From contig JBHOQS010000014.1 of assembly GCA_042408875.1 (NCBI GenBank), positions 5,019 through 69,018 of the forward strand: DNA of 64,000 bases. The letters run 5' to 3'. Positions 60,437-64,000 of the stretch are shown here, piece after piece. The translations under genes and the position numbers were made by a program. The notes under the pieces were generated by a model. The model searched no databases. It was given only the letters and a program-made list of their open reading frames with translations, and was not told the origin of the DNA. Origin of the DNA: JBHOQS01 sp042408875 (lineage in GTDB: Bacteria > Chloroflexota > UBA11872 > JBHOQS01). How positions within the stretch are numbered: position 1 is the stretch's first letter; each line of letters begins with the position of its first letter.

Positions 60437-61369
60437 TCAGATGCCACGGATAAGGGCAACGAGCAGAGCCTTCTGGGCATGCAGACGATTCTCGGCCTGG
60501 TCGAAAATGATCGACTGCGGGCCGTCCATCACGTCGTCAGTGATCTCTTCACCGCGGTGTGCCGGCAGGCAATGCATCACCACCGCGTCGGGCCTGGCGT
60601 ATTGCAGCAGTCGGGCGTTCACCTGATACGGCGGGAACACCCGAATGCGCAGCTCCCGCTCGGCTTCCTGCCCCATGCTGACCCACGAGTCTGTGTAGAC
60701 GACGTCCGCCCCGGTCACGGCCTCCCGCGGGTCGTGCATGAGTTCGATACACGCGCCGTTTCGTTCGGCTAGCCGCCGCGCCTGCTCGACCACACTGGGG
60801 AGCGGCTCGTACCCTTCCGGGCAGCCTACGCGCACATGCATGCCGGCCAGCGCGCCCCCCAGGAGGAGCGAATGGCAGACGTTGTTGCCGTCACCCACGT
60901 AGGCAAGCGTGCGCCCGGCCAGCCCACCCTTGTGCTCACGAATGGTCAGCAGGTCGGACAGGATCTGGCACGGGTGGGAGTAGTCAGAAAGCCCGTTAAT
61001 GACCGGCACGTGCGCGTACCGCGCCAGCTCCTCCAGCGTGCTGTGCGCGAACACCCGCGCCATGATCGCGTCAACCCAGCGCTCCAGGTTGCGCGCCACA
61101 TCCGGCACACTTTCCCGTACGCCCATCTGGAGATGCTCGCGGGCGAGATCGATGGCGTGGCCGCCGAGCTGCGTCATCCCGGTCTCGAAGGTCGCACGGG
61201 TGCGCAACGACGGTTTCTCGAAGATCATCGCCAGAGTGCAACCTTCCAGCAACCGGTGCGGCTCTCGCCGCTTCTGGCGCGCTTTTAGGTCGGCAGCGAA
61301 GTCGAGCAGCGCCTGGAGCTCGTCCGCGCTGAGGTCAGCGAGGCTGAGAAAATCCCGCCCTTGAAGCAT
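60437..61369 (-). CDS. argF: Ornithine carbamoyltransferase
   Basis: This 310-residue cytoplasmic enzyme makes citrulline from carbamoyl phosphate and ornithine. Motifs are KPSLRTRATFE (carbamoyl-phosphate site, Ser54-Arg58), GLSDYSHPCQILSDLLTI, DSWVSMGQE (ornithine loop) and HCLPAHRGEEIT (ornithine-binding Cys). The set is complete and of normal length. It is followed by cdaA after a 92-bp gap with a 9-bp-stem hairpin (60386-60407). No other arg gene is near. The ribosome-binding site is weak. Confidence 0.95.
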   Translation of the reverse strand: MLQGRDFLSLADLSADELQALLDFAADLKARQKRREPHRLLEGCTLAMIFEKPSLRTRATFETGMTQLGGHAIDLAREHLQMGVRESVPDVARNLERWVDAIMARVFAHSTLEELARYAHVPVINGLSDYSHPCQILSDLLTIREHKGGLAGRTLAYVGDGNNVCHSLLLGGALAGMHVRVGCPEGYEPLPSVVEQARRLAERNGACIELMHDPREAVTGADVVYTDSWVSMGQEAERELRIRVFPPYQVNARLLQYARPDAVVMHCLPAHRGEEITDDVMDGPQSIIFDQAENRLHAQKALLVALIRGI

Positions 61370-61382
61370 CGTTGTTTCTCTA

Positions 61383-61410
61383 GATCACTATGTTGAGATC
61401 ACTATGTTGG
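61383..61410. repeat. 14-bp tandem repeat upstream of argF
   Basis: GATCACTATGTTGA (61383-61396) is followed by GATCACTATGTTGG (61397-61410), 13 of 14 identical. It lies 14 bp before the argF start, inside its leader. Slippage is the simplest origin. The remaining gap to 61522 contains a minus-strand TATACT (near 61478-61483) with only a weak -35. Confidence 0.6.
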
Positions 61411-61522
61411 TTCTGGCTCTCTAGCAGAAACTCTGGTCGTGTCACCAGCCGCGTCTCTGGGGGAGAAGCCAGGTACAGTATAACATGTGTCTGGAGATGT
61501 TGACCGATACTAAAGCCCTCAG

Positions 61523-63385
61523 TTAATAAATTCTCGCCAGCACGGTGCCGGGGTAGTAGAAGGCCAGGATCTGTTCATAGGTGGCGCCCGCTCGGGCGCG
61601 CTCTCGTGCACCGACCATGCACATGCCCACGCCGTGGCCGCGGAGCTCCCCGGCATTACAGTAAGGGTCGGGACCGCCGGGCAGCCAGGGATAGCCATCT
61701 CCACCCCACACCTCGGCCCAGCTCCGCAGCCTGCCGTCCGAGACTGAGAAATACGGCGTGATGGCGACCGTGCCGTTATACGTCAGCACCTGGCCGCGGG
61801 TCTCCTGCACCGCCCGCGTCAGGTTCGGGCCAAGCGTCTCGCGGTACTGTCCGATATACCACTGGTTCGCCCCGACATAGGGCTCGACCCATTGCAAAGA
61901 TGACACCAGATGGAAGGGCTCCTTGCCAATACGCTCCCACCGCTGCTTGACGGCAAGCGCGTAGCTGCGGAAGGCCACGGCCGCAGCCTTCAGCCCCTGG
62001 TAGGGGAAGCTCTCCGGTTCCTCCCCGATGCCCAGCAGGTACTCTTCTGTGGCAAGCTCGTTGATAGCCCACAGGCGCTCGCTGACCGTGGAGTACTGTA
62101 CCTCCAGCAGGCCGCGGAAGCGGTTGTACCGGGGCAGGTCCTCCACCTGGAGCAGGCTGTTCGCCTCAGGAGCAAAGCGTGCGACCTTGCCGACCTGGAT
62201 AGCCTGCCCCCAGGGGGTATGCACCCGCAACTGGTTCTGCGCATCGCACTCGACCTGGACCACCTGCTGCGCTGCGAAGCGGGCCAGGGCTGCGCCGCCG
62301 GGATCCAGCAGCGTAAAGCCGCCGGTAGCGCTGATGCGGATGCTGCTCTCCGTTGTCGAGTACACGCCGACCCGCAGGATCGGGCCCAGCGGCCCGGCGG
62401 CGGGCGCAGGTGATGGAGGCGTTCCCACGCGCACCGGCACTGTTGGCCCTGCTACCCCCCGCGCGGAGAACCAGGAGACATTCTCGTGCAGCAGGTCCCA
62501 TTGCAGCAGGTATGTGCCGGGCTGCGTCGGTGCAACCACGAGCGCGTCGAGAGAGATACTCTCCCCCGGTGCAATGTCCCGCGGCAGATCGGTGCGCGCG
62601 CCGTCCCAGACCACCACCCGGCCCGTGGCATCCAGCCAGTGGTACGACAGCCGCACCGGGCTATTGCCGCTGGATGGCCAGTGTGCCAGGCCGGTGTTAG
62701 TCACGGTGATGGGCAGGCGGTACGGCGTGCCGGGCTGAAGTGCGGTGGGGAGCTCGCCCGGCGCATATGTAGCCCGCACCTGCCTGAGAGATAGATACTC
62801 AGCGCCGATCAGCCCCAGGCTGACCCGGTAGCGCTCGGGCAGCTCAGGATGGTACTCAAAGCGGGCCCGCTGGAAATACTGGACGGTGAAGCCCCCTTCC
62901 TGGAGCTCTTCAGAGATGGGGTAGCCGAAGATTTCCACGCCACCGTTGCGCTGGAAAAAGCGCAGGAAGGCATAGTGGACGCCGTGTCCGGTCTCAGGGA
63001 AATAGAGATGGTCTGCGCTCGGTGGGAACGGCTCGACAGGCGGGAAGCTACGGCCTGCGGTGAGGGCATCACCGAGGAGCCCAAGTTGCACCTCGTAGGG
63101 CGTACCGGCGTGCGCGGGATGGTACTCGAAGCGGGCCCGCTGGAAATACTGCACGGTCAGCCCGCCCTCGGTGATCTCAGGGGTAATGGGAAAGCCGAAG
63201 ATGTCGATACCACCGTTGCGCTCGAAAAACCGGAGGAATGCGCCGCCGACGCTGTGGCCGGTCTCCGGGAAGGTGCGGACAGGCTGCTGGGCAAGCGCCG
63301 GGGGTGCGGGCAGGGTGGACAGCAACGTGGCGGTGAGCACCAGGGCACATGCCCAGCGGCGAGAACCGTGACCTCCTGTGAACAT
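61523..63385 (-). CDS. Secreted SpoIID-domain protein with FPETGH-type repeats
   Basis: This 620-residue protein has a signal peptide (ACALVLTATLLSTLPAPPALA), two strong FPETGH repeats (TFPETGHSVGGAFLRFFERNGG and YFPETGHGVHYAFLRFFQRNGG, each followed by FGFPIT/FGYPIS and VQYFQRARFEYHP), an Ig-like domain (ITVTNTGLAHWPSSGNSPVRL), and a C-terminal SpoIID domain (NELATEEYLLGIGEEP, KAAAVAFRSYAL, TPYFSVSDGRLRSW, GHGVGMCMVGAR). SpoIID proteins are lytic transglycosylases acting on peptidoglycan. The catalytic Glu is probably in GIGEEP. It is not a sporulation marker by itself. The start codon has GAGGAG at short spacing. Confidence 0.85.
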   Translation of the reverse strand: MFTGGHGSRRWACALVLTATLLSTLPAPPALAQQPVRTFPETGHSVGGAFLRFFERNGGIDIFGFPITPEITEGGLTVQYFQRARFEYHPAHAGTPYEVQLGLLGDALTAGRSFPPVEPFPPSADHLYFPETGHGVHYAFLRFFQRNGGVEIFGYPISEELQEGGFTVQYFQRARFEYHPELPERYRVSLGLIGAEYLSLRQVRATYAPGELPTALQPGTPYRLPITVTNTGLAHWPSSGNSPVRLSYHWLDATGRVVVWDGARTDLPRDIAPGESISLDALVVAPTQPGTYLLQWDLLHENVSWFSARGVAGPTVPVRVGTPPSPAPAAGPLGPILRVGVYSTTESSIRISATGGFTLLDPGGAALARFAAQQVVQVECDAQNQLRVHTPWGQAIQVGKVARFAPEANSLLQVEDLPRYNRFRGLLEVQYSTVSERLWAINELATEEYLLGIGEEPESFPYQGLKAAAVAFRSYALAVKQRWERIGKEPFHLVSSLQWVEPYVGANQWYIGQYRETLGPNLTRAVQETRGQVLTYNGTVAITPYFSVSDGRLRSWAEVWGGDGYPWLPGGPDPYCNAGELRGHGVGMCMVGARERARAGATYEQILAFYYPGTVLARIY

Positions 63386-63614
63386 CGCTCCTCTAAAGGC
63401 GTGAGTTCTAGTTTCAAGATAGTTTCAAGACGTGAGTTTAGCCGTAGCATCCCTTCAACGCAGGTACAGGCGAAGGGACGCGCAACGCGCGAGCACAGAC
63501 GCCGGCACACGGGCCGGCCGGCTACGCGTCGGAGTGTCAGCGGATCATGATCGGCATGCAGCAAGGACGCGCAGGATGGCAGGTGCTACGCCCCCGCTAG
63601 TGTCCGCAAAAGCG
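63386..63614. other. Intergenic region upstream of the SpoIID gene
   Basis: A short repeat (TAGTTTCAAGA) occurs twice near 63410-63431. I see no gene or clear promoter in this 229-bp stretch. Confidence 0.35.
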
Positions 63615-63645
63615 GCGAGGGACGCCTGCAAAAGGCGTCCCTCGC
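63615..63645 (-). terminator. Terminator of the partial permease gene
   Basis: A perfect 13-bp stem (63615-63627 with 63633-63645, 5-nt loop) is followed on the minus strand by CGCTTTTGCGG. It begins 26 bp after the permease stop. Confidence 0.65.
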
Positions 63646-63670
63646 GTTCCAGGCAGCGCTCGCCGCCGGC

Positions 63671-64000
63671 TCAATCGACCAGGCCGGTGCGGTCGATAGA
63701 CTCGATGAAGTAGCGCTGGGTGAAGAAGTACACCACCAACGGCGGCAGGATGATCAGCACACACGCCGCCATGATCAGGGCCTCGTTGAAGACCGCATCG
63801 CCCTGGCCGCCGGTGAGTTCGTTCAAGGTGGCCTGCAGCACGGACAACCGCATGGGCAAGGTGAAGTGCTCCCGCCGGTTCAGATAGATCAGCGGCTCAA
63901 AGTAGTCGTTCCAGTGCCACACCAGGCTGAACAGAAACACCACGATGATGGCCGGCCGCGCCAGCGGCAGCATGATGCGCAGGAAGGTCTGGATCGCCCC
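63671..64000 (-). CDS. Sugar ABC transporter permease (MalG type), C-terminal part
   Basis: The frame runs off the right edge; 109 codons are present. It encodes the end of a MalG-like permease: FLRIMLPLARPAIIVVFLFSLVWHWNDYFEPLIYLN (the end of the EAA loop and the next helix), then a periplasmic loop and the last helix (LIMAACVLIILPPLVVYFFTQRYFIESI). It resembles the permease at 51198-52244 but is a separate gene, so a second sugar uptake operon begins just outside the window. Confidence 0.88.
   Translation of the reverse strand, partial: GAIQTFLRIMLPLARPAIIVVFLFSLVWHWNDYFEPLIYLNRREHFTLPMRLSVLQATLNELTGGQGDAVFNEALIMAACVLIILPPLVVYFFTQRYFIESIDRTGLVD

Noticed and set aside
61523..63385. Evidence that the organism sporulates (SpoIID)
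   Set aside because: SpoIID domains occur widely in non-sporulating bacteria, and no other sporulation gene is in the window.

Overview
The window is a GC-rich (roughly 60-65% by eye) bacterial chromosome segment, most likely from a member of the Chloroflexota. I infer this from the gene content rather than from any marker. It has a complete single-locus F-type ATP synthase followed by murA and mreB, a cdaA-cdaR-argF run, a SpoIID-domain protein, a RemB-like regulator, and several secreted proteins sharing a 'FPETGH' repeat that I associate with Chloroflexota. Promoters with TTGACA/TTGCAC and TATACT-like boxes are readable at several points. There is no rRNA or CRISPR array. Two tRNA-Leu genes are present.

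Region by region. 1-2.5 kb is a mobile or decayed corner: two copies of the 5' part of a type I methylase gene (hsdM) flank a small SRPBCC gene that carries an integron-type attC recombination site, followed by a frameshifted IS256-family transposase remnant. 2.5-6 kb holds secreted or lipid-anchored proteins, queC and an L,D-transpeptidase. 6.2-10.8 kb is a MarR-ABC-ABC efflux operon. 10.8-16.6 kb holds two divergent P-type ATPases, one interrupted by an in-frame TAG. 16.6-24.4 kb contains small stress-type genes (GYD, Hsp20), a response regulator, a Crp/Fnr regulator, and several decayed genes (a PAS fragment, a CBS fragment, an MFS transporter, a duplicate of a small 'WHxWDL' gene). 25-27 kb is a sugar dehydrogenase/lactonase pair. 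27-30 kb has remB-like, maf and a secreted cohesin-like protein.

30.8-38.5 kb is the ATP synthase operon (atpZ/I-B-E-F-H-A-G-D-C) with a clear promoter and several hairpins or short repeats between genes. murA and mreB follow. 42-56 kb is a carbohydrate-utilisation island: GH29 fucosidase, BNR-repeat lipoprotein, a Gfo/Idh/MocA dehydrogenase, a D-apionate lactonase-like protein, two overlapping amidohydrolases (one with degenerate metal sites), two sugar-binding lipoproteins, one permease pair and a xylose-isomerase-like protein. The combination of apiose-type and fucose-type functions suggests uptake and oxidation of plant cell-wall side-chain sugars. 56-64 kb has a thioredoxin behind a CsoR/CstR-like operator, an AT-rich repeat array, tRNA-Leu, the c-di-AMP synthase pair cdaA-cdaR, argF, a SpoIID protein and the end of another sugar permease.

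Two features recur. Intergenic gaps often carry short tandem duplications (9-15 bp) or AT-rich islands, and many gene boundaries carry long, nearly perfect palindromes without U-tracts.
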